Part shown: piece by piece, positions 11,901 to 16,977 of the stretch
Numbering within the stretch: the stretch's first letter is position 1
Layout of the letters: each line of letters starts with the position of its first letter
Virus record (IMG/VR): IMGVR_UViG_3300020442_004443
Location: 1-26,226 of that record
Reading direction: 5' to 3' (one strand)
Length of the DNA: 26,226 nt
Origin: a virus
Translations under genes and position numbers: made by a program
The notes under the pieces: model-generated
What the model was told of the DNA's origin: nothing
The model's database searches: none
The model's input: only the letters and a program-made list of their open reading frames with translations

Positions 11901-14900
11901 GTTGCCAAGTACAGTATATGCAATTAAGATTAATAATGGAAAGCTTAAGTTAGCAACTACTAGAGAAAACGCTGACGCAGGCATAGCAGTTACTTTCAGT
12001 TCAATTGGTGATGGTAATGCTCATAATCTGGAAATGAAAGAGAAGGTAAGTAAGACTCTCATTACAGTTGATAATTTAATTCAGTCTCCCATTGCATATT
12101 CACTTATTAGATACCAAAACGTTGGTGGTGAGATTGGTGTTGGTGATAGTATGGTACATGTTAGTGGAATTTCATCAATTATTCTTGGAGATCTGTTAAA
12201 AGTTGACGATGAGTACCTTAAGGTTTTGAATGTTGGGTTGGGAACAACCGCTAGCGGACCTATCTCTTTTGGTGGAACTTTCCCACTTGTAAATGTTGAA
12301 AGAGGAGTTGCAGGAACAATAAGCACTTCTCACACACAATATAGTGATCTAGATCTCTATAGAGGTTCGTATACTATTACAGAAAACCAAATTCACTTTA
12401 CAGATGCTCCTGCAGGTATATTAGAAGATCAAATATTTGAGGACGTTGATAACTTACCAGAAGGTAGATCACAATTCTTCGGTAGAACTTTCTTAAGACT
12501 TAACTATGATAGTAATCAAATCTTTGATAATATCTCAGAGAAATTTACAGGTTTAGACCAAAGATATACATTGACATCTGCTGGTGTTAATACTGTTGGT
12601 CTCGGAACCAGTGGTGGTGCTGGAATTATTCTTATTAATGGAATATATCAAGCTCCAACTACTTCTAACAATCAAAATAATAACTTTAATATCGAAGAAG
12701 ATCTTTCAGTTGGAATTACTAGTGTAGTATTCTCCGGAATTACTTCTGCAAATGGTCAAATTATAATTTCACCTGATGATGTCAATCAAAATCAATTACC
12801 TAGAGGTGGTGTTATTGTATCATTGGGATCTACACCTGGATTGGGATATGCTCCATTATTTGGTGCAAGCGTTCTACCGCTAGTTGGTGCTGGTGGATCT
12901 ATTGTTGATGTTGTTGGTATACCAACTTATGGAACAGCACTTGGAATTAGTACAGTATCCTATGATAATGAAAGTGGATATATGGACATCACCACAGATG
13001 TCGATCATAATCTAAATTCAACTGATCTTTGGATAGAAGGTTTAAAATTCTCTTGTGATGAATATTATGATGGTCCAGTTGTTAATATTTCCAACTTTGT
13101 ATATGATAATTTGACTGGAATTGCAACAGTTACTACTTCTGGTGATAGTTATGCAACTCTTGGCAAATCAGTTCGTCTTTCTGACATCTTGATGGATTGT
13201 AATTCTTATGAAGTTGGTATTAGTACACTCAATATATCCGACGTAGATTATGATAATCTAACTGGTATTGTAACTGTCACAACTTCTAGTGCTCATGGAT
13301 TGGAGGTATCAAATCCAGTTAAACTTGATAATATTGAGTTTACCTGCAATTCTTATACAGGATTTGTTACATTCACCGCAAATAATCTAACTTATACTGA
13401 ATCTACTGGAATTGTCACAATTACAACTGACATTGAACATGGAATTTCTGTTGGGGAATGGGTACAGTTGTCAGACTTTGAACTTTCTTGTTCTGTTGAG
13501 CACGCTGGTGTTACTACAACAATTTTTCCACACCCAGCACAAGATGGTTATCCACAGTGTATTCCTAATGAACTAACTCTTGGAAATACCTACAACGTAG
13601 TTAGAGCACAAGCTGGTACGTCAGGAACTTCATTAGTTCTCAATGTTGGTGTATCTACAATTGCTCATACTTACGCCTCTGGTGGTGAAGTTATGACAGG
13701 TATTACATCAACCACCTTCCCATATGAGTTTGGAAAAACTCAAAATAATCTTTACGGATCATTTAATATTTGGGAAATAACAGAAATTGTCAGTACCACA
13801 GAGTTTGAGATTAATGTAGGCGTATCAAGCATATATCACACTTATGCTTCCGGAGGAACAGTTACTGTTGGTATTACTTCATCTGTATTCCCATATCCAG
13901 GTGGTAATGCAAATAATTCTTATGATGCATATGACGTATTTGAAGTTACTTCAATAGCATCGCCATCAGAGTTTACTGTTAATGTGGGAATTTCTACAAT
14001 TATCCACGAATATGTAAGTGGTGGTACAGTTAAGTCTGGTGTAACTACAACTATTTTCCCAGATGGAACGTTAGGAAATATATTCAGTATCTCAGAAATT
14101 ACTGGAGACGATACTCTTAGAGTTAACATTGGCATATCTTCCTTCTCTCACACTTATATTGGACTTGGAAGTGTACGTCCATATTATAGAGATTTAAATC
14201 TTGGATCTGGTTATAGAGAACCTGTTTCCATTGCAATTACTGATTCAAATCACAGTGGATCTGATGCAAACATTGTGGTAGAAGTAGATCGCAATGATCA
14301 TAAATTTGTATCTGCTACTACAAACAATGTTACTAGAAGCATTGGTGGAACTTTGAGTATTAGTTCGGCACATTATGAGACAACAACTGGTGTTCTCCAA
14401 TTATATTTTACTGGAGCACATGGTTTAACAACATCAGATACGATTGTCATTGCCGACAATTCAATGACATTTACTTGCTCGGAAGACTTCCACAGAACTC
14501 AACTTTCATATCCACGTTCTACAGATCCAGCTTCTGGAGCAAATCTTGAAGTTCTTTCAGTAATATCATCGACTGGAATTACTGTTAATGTTGGCGCTTC
14601 TCTATATGGAACTGGGGGAAGACTTAAATTTAGGATTGTGGATGGTGGAACAGGATATACAGTTCCAAGAATAGATATTGAACATCCAACATATTCAAAC
14701 TTAACTCTTGTTGGACAATCTAGAGTTGGTCTTGGTACTACAACTGACACTGGATTTGGAATGCTTGTAAATCTAGATGTTGGAAATTCTGATAGGAATA
14801 CTAATGGTGATAGATTCTTTGATGCTGCAAATCTAATAGAAGCAAATAAAGAGTTTATTGCAGATATTGCATATGGAAGAATGGTTGCAGCATTCCCAGG

Positions 14901-16941
14901 ATTTGTAACTCCAACAGGAAATCCTCAGGATTGTAAAGATGATATTGAAGATGTACTTGAATCCATGCTGTATAACCTCAAGTATGGTGGAAATGATTTA
15001 ACCGTTGACGCTGCTAATCTGTACGTTACAGGTGCTCATGTGAGTGGTGAAGAGGCAGAATCAGTCTATGCCTTTATAGAAGCAAAAGACATGGCAATTC
15101 AAGCCATGAGAAATGAAGTGATTACCGTAGGTGGTTATACAACAAAAACTCAGGTATTTGACTACACAATTACAATAGACTCCGAGACACCTTATTGTGC
15201 TAATGTTGCATCTGCAATTCATACTCTGGTTGGAATTGTTACTACAGCAGTGCAAGATGGTATTGTTCCCAAGAGAACAGTTGCTCCTGGAGCACAATAT
15301 GTTGTTGAAGATTTCGATGTCTCTAGAAAGGGATATGGATTTAAGAAGGGTGATGTAATGAGAGCAGTTGGTCTTGTAACAGCTCTTGGATTATTAGAAC
15401 CCATCAAACATTTTGAGATAAGTGTTGAGGATGTTTTCAGCGATGCATTCTCTGCTTGGCAATTTGGTCAAATTGATTATGTGGATCCAATTGATGAGTT
15501 CCAAGATGGATCTAATACAAGATTTGATTTGAGATATAATGGTGAACTTCTAAGTTTTGAAAAAAATAGATCTAATGCTGATTCCCAAGTAATCGATTTT
15601 GCACCTCTTTTAATTATATTCCTTAATGGTATTTTACAGCAACCAAAAGTCGCTTATGAATTTGAAGGTGGTACAACTGTTAAGTTCTCAAATCCACCAA
15701 AAACTAATGATAAAGTATCGATTTTCTTCTATAGAGGAAGTGAGGCAGATAGTTCATTAGTTCTTGTTAATCAAGTTGTTAAAATCGGTGATGATGTACA
15801 AATCTTTAGTGATAATAATAAATTGGGAATTACAACAACACAAGATACTAGAACCATAACTAGGTTTAGTGGATTTGATATTGCTCAAACTAATTTATAT
15901 TCTGGTGAAGGTATTGATGAAGATAATCAAAAACCAGTAACGTGGATAAAGCAGAAAAAAGATATGATTCTTGAAGGTGAAATTATATCTAAATCTAGAG
16001 ATTCGATCGAAACACAAGTTTATCCAACCGCAAGAATTATTGATAATGTCACTTCGGGTGATAGTGAAATATTTGTGGATAATGCACAATTCTTCAACTA
16101 TGAAGATCCTAGCACTGTTAATTTTGATGGAATTATCTTACCATCTACAGTTGATCCAGTCGCTGCTGGTGTGAGTGTTGTTGTTTCTTCTGCAGGAACT
16201 GTTCAATCTCTTCTCATACTTGAATCTGGTAGCGGATATGTTGGATCAGCTCTCACTGTAAGTATTTCTGCACCACCAAGAATTGGTGTTGGAGTTGGAA
16301 CTACTGCTAAGGCAACTGTAACTATTATTAATGGATCTATAACATCTTCAACTATCACCGAACCAGGATTTGGATATTCTCAAAATATATTACCTCAGGC
16401 GATTATTCCACAACCAAGTCCAATTCGCGAAGAAATTGCAGGAATAACTAATGTTGAAGGATTTGGTGGATCAATTGTTGGAATTGCAACCACAACTGGT
16501 ATTGGAACTGATCTAGCAATTTCCTTTACATTAGATGGAACTTTAAGTCCATTTGCTGGATTATCAACAAACTATAGAATATATGTTTATGATTCGCATG
16601 TTGGTAATGGTTTAACATCTATCCTTAATAATGATACCGAAGTTATTGGTACTGGAACAACATGTGTTGATAACATATACAATGTTAGTGCATTTGATGC
16701 CACTGTAGGAATCATTACATGCAATATTGATTCAAATTCTAATACGGTTGGAATAGCAACAACAGGATCTCTATCTGCAAGATTCTCTTGGGGAAGATTA
16801 TCTGGATTTAGTAGAGCAAGTGCTCCAATATCAATTGGAGTATCTGAATTTGTAGTTGATGCTGGACTGTCAACTTTCCCAGTAATTCAAAGAAGAGGTT
16901 TCGGTTTAAGAGATCTTGGAGCTCTTTCTAAAGATACTTAA
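2977..16941 (+). CDS. Giant modular baseplate/virion structural protein in the gene 7 position
   Basis: One uninterrupted frame of 4,654 residues, over half the window and about four and a half times T4 gp7 (1,032). Gene order 6-X-8 points to gp7, the peripheral wedge initiator that binds gp8 and gp10 in T4; direct sequence similarity to T4 gp7 is not something I can see. The N-terminal ~250 residues look like a dedicated assembly domain (SDNPKFSEFLKQYY; FYQSKGTEESFRILFG). The rest is a chain of beta-rich modules: RGxxG, HGFSxGExVxY, GGSGY, a YHYH-like domain (about 1195-1335), Cys-containing tandem repeats (about 3320-3850), an alpha-helical domain (about 3937-4095) and a phage-fibre NGILQQP module (about 4170-4255). 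It ends in IQRRGFGLRDLGALSKDT. A segment near residue 2390 (KTWDDVISPVNNLVHPSGLK) is not repetitive and may be a core contact. The gene has no own promoter motif and starts 1 base after gene 6. Confidence 0.85.
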   Translation: MIETGFSPRVQIQDIIDSQLPEFIVSDNPKFSEFLKQYYISQEYQGGPVDLSDNLDQYLNIDSLLPEVIVDRATLSSNIDSSTTTIQVSSTKGYPESYGLFKIDDEIITYTSKTSTEFQGCVRGFSGVTGYDYGYNKGELIFSESSSASHIASTSVSNLSSLFLHQFYKKLKYALSPGLEGFEFDSNIDVRNFIKEAKTFYQSKGTEESFRILFGVLFGESPKVVDLEKYLIKPSSANNLRRLVILTEVLSGNPLNLEGQTIYKNIDSNTYATVSEVDIIQRGEKVYYRMLLFYGYDDSFPPVFGDFVITGNTKNTTSVSIGASNIIVDTTIGFPKTGTLTVGNNNISYSDKSINEFLGCSGITEEVGVASTITSNETYYGCENGDLSKKVVFRITGIISGYKSKVKNAPVSVGEEVTVKSIGEKIKNEQINPTRKQVFANSWVYNSSSRIQIDTFGSGTISQITLKKSVDKCQLKVGDRIDILFRDSQTAVVENLEVNSIFGNQVGTSNAFSLSESARYDIRKRINFADFENVDTEYDNIFADIQNVYNENDEYMYVASNSTPSYTVTKKLFSYNVSSLHEFNEFTGKYGIIQFGATDKVSFLTGTEVVYTPSGDPIEGLVPGTYFVETLSNNTIRLYASSGAIRSGDYLRFGSLPSGTHNFIPLKQQEKVVSPQKVFKKFPLNPNIGDGESTLTAPGAVGMLINGVEIYGYKSNDKIYYGPLTSVDILNGGSGYDVINPPIIEPSFGTAKIQPIITGSVVDAFVDPLDFDVDKVISIGFSGGNGTGASFEPIIENRRREILFNAKQLTEGGGVDVDTDTLTFSSPHKLSNGEAILYDPGVYAPLGIGTYLGSNSDSGDTLIKDSEYYVRVISDVSILLYEKITDYNAGINTVGFTTIGTAGIQKFLTKPKRQLVGLQVINGGSKYENRLLRVQPSGISTNTDRITSVNHGFSDGELINYTYETSGISGVSTDSQYYVLKVNDDVFSIADAGIGATISSNYERRKPVKFEDTGSGYQMFKYPDFNLNVKYTAAGVGSTVFTSAITATPVIRGEITGTYVYDGGSNIGSEILNYENNPNIIVKNGKNAILSPIITNGQITDVFVQSSGSEYFSIPNITASGDGNGAKFRPVIANGKLTDVVVVSPGIGYSTSNTVISVESAGKNAVLRSNIRSLSANNNVIFNDADDTLAAANELLISTPNNNLQYAVCAYSDTILNQFNDDGTEHSPIIGWAYDGNPIYGSFGYTDPSDINSDIKRLVSGYSESISNIENRPTSFGSGFFTEDYVFDNSGDLDEYNGRFCLTPEFPKGTYAYFAPSVLDGDGNVKGVFPYFVGNRYRSPLLQENIELDQDFDFNQSDLIRNTFPYSVTEEFADNDFIVESNEEFTQSTRINSISTGSIEEFDIIDPGSNYKVGDILNFDEEKSGGSGLFASVQKIKGKPVNSLDVSTLSYENAIFTKKDNQTIEVKISPSHDLQNLDNVIISGFSTVSTELSGFYQIGVSSVTSTLVAEIPSASGTTVDISLSRIPDSISMGSKIGIGTERLTIRNIFGDLNVIRVSREYPAIAHTATSTVSFIPDKFTFSKTSDFFESSYNDLVYFNPTNALGVGTTPGAGISTTYNIGVQTNHTVSIPTQSIYLPNHPFRTNQKVTFKKEGLSALGVANTSDSAIFNLPSSGEQQDVYIIRKSHDHIGIVTQIGLTTTTDGLFFRNYGTDSPLYNFESNYFQSLANVKKVTTTVSVSTAHEMVNGDVIELEVKPNLSVGIGTSTAVRIKYDQFNEKILVNSTEFLSTGINTITNQINIEDHGFSTGEKVIYTSATPAVGLETGSFFVYKVDDDNLQLCETLPDSLSNPPIVVGIATAPAATHELSHINPPLKVISNNNIVFDVSDSSLIGYNFKIFYDNTFKDEFVSTASTNAFSVTGISTVGYGTASVTVIHDSLIPSPLYYGLEKSGFISTADVDVQNYSQITYEDSLFNGEYAISGVGETTFNISHSRIPETTSYLASQCDTIEYKTRSTTSSGGISDILITSPGSGYESLPKLLGSNSVSGAGAAIVANSKGIGDVNQLEVLNEGFDYSSDLTLRPLATIPKQLITKNSNTVNGVEVLDGGKNFIGAPDLILINKNTGELVDSGFISAELSGSTIISANVESEPKGVLEGVFLDVRSINNTNGVAVNVYTGSVNSGIVSATLATPLNGFSVEPFKVGDLVYVEGLTRYDSQGDGFNSEDHGYAFFPVVAYSNAGTNQPRVLQYDISRYSTGAGIGLTGNVYGTIINYENYPKFEVNTIFSEFLINESVEVLQTGGFTLTDSRIVSFEGSVLKISGDYVFNSDDIIRGVQSGSIATVDEVNLSEGIFDIQFSILKDFGWQNDIGKLNNDTQIIEDNDYYQNLSYTIKTRKTWDDVISPVNNLVHPSGLKNFVDTEILQPVGVVTTTSTESSISIHEIMNEKRVDAINNFDLVRDSNTFDQSSKFIEFANEKLTDYVEVRTNRVLEIDDISDQFSNNNLDIERETNLEEIPSNRQFSKFLVQATSADYSQVMFSEVMVLNNNQGRAYTLSKASLTNFDEDFAEITSFTNTQGEVFLQFSPTEVFNTSYNVKHLNTGFTNFVTGVSSITVGFVDIIGVTTTVSAGTTTTVLTAETGKKEAIHSYIHVLGDTSREMNYVELLVDHDGENTNIAEFYFDTDEGDISNSPIGSFDASIEDGILSLNYSNTTGEPVVLRTRNVGFGTTVTGIGTYRFQKIGQPEGDERSITFDSQFVNTSIASTTIKSFDISEFTSMKSTVRVSVGETSALHQVMVITDTFNVNQEAYTLQYPFLSIGSTSGIGTFGMEMSGFNGNFKFYPDPEYVGAESIQISSFNENFYHDYDTANLPEDLQYGNILESMTLSKFLSANDDDLFKTTFDLTYDGIPIFVKTFNPTDSSVIDISLDTSTLSIDDHFFSTGEELVYTPGSTFTSIEASPIQIVETENYLGVTTTLLPSTVYAIKINNGKLKLATTRENADAGIAVTFSSIGDGNAHNLEMKEKVSKTLITVDNLIQSPIAYSLIRYQNVGGEIGVGDSMVHVSGISSIILGDLLKVDDEYLKVLNVGLGTTASGPISFGGTFPLVNVERGVAGTISTSHTQYSDLDLYRGSYTITENQIHFTDAPAGILEDQIFEDVDNLPEGRSQFFGRTFLRLNYDSNQIFDNISEKFTGLDQRYTLTSAGVNTVGLGTSGGAGIILINGIYQAPTTSNNQNNNFNIEEDLSVGITSVVFSGITSANGQIIISPDDVNQNQLPRGGVIVSLGSTPGLGYAPLFGASVLPLVGAGGSIVDVVGIPTYGTALGISTVSYDNESGYMDITTDVDHNLNSTDLWIEGLKFSCDEYYDGPVVNISNFVYDNLTGIATVTTSGDSYATLGKSVRLSDILMDCNSYEVGISTLNISDVDYDNLTGIVTVTTSSAHGLEVSNPVKLDNIEFTCNSYTGFVTFTANNLTYTESTGIVTITTDIEHGISVGEWVQLSDFELSCSVEHAGVTTTIFPHPAQDGYPQCIPNELTLGNTYNVVRAQAGTSGTSLVLNVGVSTIAHTYASGGEVMTGITSTTFPYEFGKTQNNLYGSFNIWEITEIVSTTEFEINVGVSSIYHTYASGGTVTVGITSSVFPYPGGNANNSYDAYDVFEVTSIASPSEFTVNVGISTIIHEYVSGGTVKSGVTTTIFPDGTLGNIFSISEITGDDTLRVNIGISSFSHTYIGLGSVRPYYRDLNLGSGYREPVSIAITDSNHSGSDANIVVEVDRNDHKFVSATTNNVTRSIGGTLSISSAHYETTTGVLQLYFTGAHGLTTSDTIVIADNSMTFTCSEDFHRTQLSYPRSTDPASGANLEVLSVISSTGITVNVGASLYGTGGRLKFRIVDGGTGYTVPRIDIEHPTYSNLTLVGQSRVGLGTTTDTGFGMLVNLDVGNSDRNTNGDRFFDAANLIEANKEFIADIAYGRMVAAFPGFVTPTGNPQDCKDDIEDVLESMLYNLKYGGNDLTVDAANLYVTGAHVSGEEAESVYAFIEAKDMAIQAMRNEVITVGGYTTKTQVFDYTITIDSETPYCANVASAIHTLVGIVTTAVQDGIVPKRTVAPGAQYVVEDFDVSRKGYGFKKGDVMRAVGLVTALGLLEPIKHFEISVEDVFSDAFSAWQFGQIDYVDPIDEFQDGSNTRFDLRYNGELLSFEKNRSNADSQVIDFAPLLIIFLNGILQQPKVAYEFEGGTTVKFSNPPKTNDKVSIFFYRGSEADSSLVLVNQVVKIGDDVQIFSDNNKLGITTTQDTRTITRFSGFDIAQTNLYSGEGIDEDNQKPVTWIKQKKDMILEGEIISKSRDSIETQVYPTARIIDNVTSGDSEIFVDNAQFFNYEDPSTVNFDGIILPSTVDPVAAGVSVVVSSAGTVQSLLILESGSGYVGSALTVSISAPPRIGVGVGTTAKATVTIINGSITSSTITEPGFGYSQNILPQAIIPQPSPIREEIAGITNVEGFGGSIVGIATTTGIGTDLAISFTLDGTLSPFAGLSTNYRIYVYDSHVGNGLTSILNNDTEVIGTGTTCVDNIYNVSAFDATVGIITCNIDSNSNTVGIATTGSLSARFSWGRLSGFSRASAPISIGVSEFVVDAGLSTFPVIQRRGFGLRDLGALSKDT
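3187..3365 (+). repeat. RGxxG-type module, copy 1 (giant protein)
   Basis: Residues about 71-130 of the giant protein: SSTTTIQVSSTKGYPESYG, then IDDEIITYTS and FQGCVRGFSG. The pattern is a Thr-rich strand, a hydrophobic-Asp-Asp/Glu-Glu-Ile strand and a closing Gly-Cys-x-Arg-Gly turn. A degenerate copy follows at about 3915-4075 (GNNNISYSDKS, FLGCSGITEEV), a third lies at about 12090-12330, and one lies in the DUF4815 gene at about 24511-24730. Confidence 0.6.
4768..4977 (+). repeat. HGFSxGExVxY module, copy 1 (divergent)
   Basis: Residues about 598-667 of the giant protein: FLTGTEVVYTPSG, GLVPGTYFVETLSNNTIRLY and SGTHNFIPL. It follows the family order of opening loop, G(E/D/T)xVxY strand, (Y/F)(Y/F)V strand, a strand ending in L, and GxHxF/L close. 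The His-Gly of the opening loop is lost. Confidence 0.55.
5425..5700 (+). repeat. HGFSxGExVxY module, copy 2
   Basis: Residues about 817-908: SSPHKLSNGEAILYDPG, then SEYYVRVISDVSILLYEK and GTAGIQKFL. Same strand order as the other copies, with a longer insert before the YYV strand. Confidence 0.6.
5791..6039 (+). repeat. HGFSxGExVxY module, copy 3
   Basis: Residues about 939-1021: VNHGFSDGELINYTYE, then SQYYVLKVNDDVFSIADAG and GSGYQMFKYP. One of the two best-preserved copies. Confidence 0.65.
6562..6921 (+). other. YHYH-like domain in the giant protein
   Basis: Residues about 1195-1315. HSPIIGWAYDGNPIYGSFGY (1226-1245) and later LDEYNGRFCLTPEFPKGTYA match the conserved core of YHYH-domain proteins known from bacteria and phages. 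The eponymous Tyr-His-Tyr-His stretch expected just upstream is not visible; the corresponding stretch reads LQYAVCAYSDTILNQF. The domain's biochemical role is unknown to me. Confidence 0.7.
8353..8580 (+). repeat. HGFSxGExVxY module, copy 4
   Basis: Residues about 1793-1868: IEDHGFSTGEKVIYTS, then GSFFVYKVDDDNLQLCETL and AATHELSH. This is the copy closest to the pattern also known from bacterial adhesins and other phage proteins (HGL.TGd.V.Y...YYV...L...GtHtL). Confidence 0.7.
11746..12048 (+). repeat. HGFSxGExVxY module, copy 5
   Basis: Residues about 2924-3024: DDHFFSTGEELVYTPGS, then STVYAIKINNGKLKLATT, ENADAGIAVTF and GNAHNLEM. The Gly of the opening His-Gly is replaced by Phe. Confidence 0.65.
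12090..12330 (+). repeat. RGxxG-type module, copy 3 (giant protein)
   Basis: The translated stretch contains GDLLKVDDEYLKVLNVG followed by FPLVNVERGVAGT. It follows the same order as copy 1 (hydrophobic-Asp-Asp-Glu strand, insert, Arg-Gly-x-x-Gly turn), with a longer insert in the middle. Confidence 0.5.
12946..13510 (+). repeat. Tandem ~45-residue Cys-ended repeats (four units)
   Basis: Four successive units in the giant protein centre on VSYDNESGYMDITTD, FVYDNLTGIATVTTS, VDYDNLTGIVTVTTS and LTYTESTGIVTITTD. Each is followed about 20-25 residues later by a strand with a Cys: LKFSCDEYY, ILMDCNSYE, IEFTCNSYT and FELSCSVEH. Units 2 and 3 also look similar at the DNA level (13102 onward against 13248 onward), suggesting relatively recent duplication. 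A fifth, separated unit (YETTTGVLQLY, MTFTCSEDF) lies at about 14350-14530. Confidence 0.75.
13632..14180 (+). repeat. NVGVSTIxHTYASGG repeats (four units)
   Basis: Units read LNVGVSTIAHTYASGGEV, INVGVSSIYHTYASGGTV, VNVGISTIIHEYVSGGTV and VNIGISSFSHTYIGLGSV. The first three are followed by GITSTTFPY, GITSSVFPY and GVTTTIFPD. The same FP-type closing strand (GVTTTIFPHP) ends the preceding Cys repeat array, so the two repeat families interlock. A fifth partial (VNVGASLYGTGGRL) is near 14590. Confidence 0.75.
14785..15260 (+). other. Alpha-helical domain inside the giant beta protein
   Basis: Residues about 3937-4095 are rich in Ala, Glu, Asp, Asn and Met and read as helices: DRFFDAANLIEANKEFIADI, AYGRMVAAFPGF, CKDDIEDVLESMLYNLKYGG, DAANLYVTGAHVSGEEAESV and YAFIEAKDMAIQAMRNEV. 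The composition is unlike the Thr/Ser/Gly-rich beta modules on both sides. I recall similar helical segments in other large cyanophage structural proteins, sometimes in several copies. Confidence 0.7.
15484..15741 (+). other. Phage-fibre NGxLQxP module near the giant protein C-terminus
   Basis: Residues about 4170-4255: FQDGSNTRFDLRYNGE, then IFLNGILQQPKVAYEFEGGT and FSNPPKTNDKVSIFFYRG. This is the common tail-fibre module pattern (NGvlQ.P...Y...g..i.F...P..gd.v.i.y.G). A related NGIYQAP segment sits at residues 3220-3227 (about 12634-12657), followed by LPRGGVIVSLGST. Confidence 0.65.
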
Positions 16942-16950
16942 TTAACTCAT

Positions 16951-16958
16951 TATAAATA
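16951..16958 (+). promoter_or_regulatory. T4-type late promoter TATAAATA upstream of gene 8
   Basis: An exact TATAAATA in the 36-base gap after the giant gene stop (16942-16977). By the T4 spacing, transcription would start about 6 bases after the motif, leaving a leader of only about 14 bases before the gene 8 ATG. It would give gene 8 and the DUF4815 gene transcription independent of the 14-kb gene upstream. Confidence 0.75.
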
Positions 16959-16977
16959 TAGAAAAAACCATAATAAG

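Noticed and set aside
12946-14180. CRISPR-like or non-coding tandem repeat array
   Set aside because: The repetition is at protein level with diverged DNA and an open frame throughout; there are no uniform repeats with spacers.
2977-16941. A frameshift or gene fusion artefact creating the giant frame
   Set aside because: The frame is continuous without a stop, module types recur along it, and both an N-terminal assembly domain and a natural-looking C-terminus are present. Large proteins at this position are usual in cyanomyoviruses.
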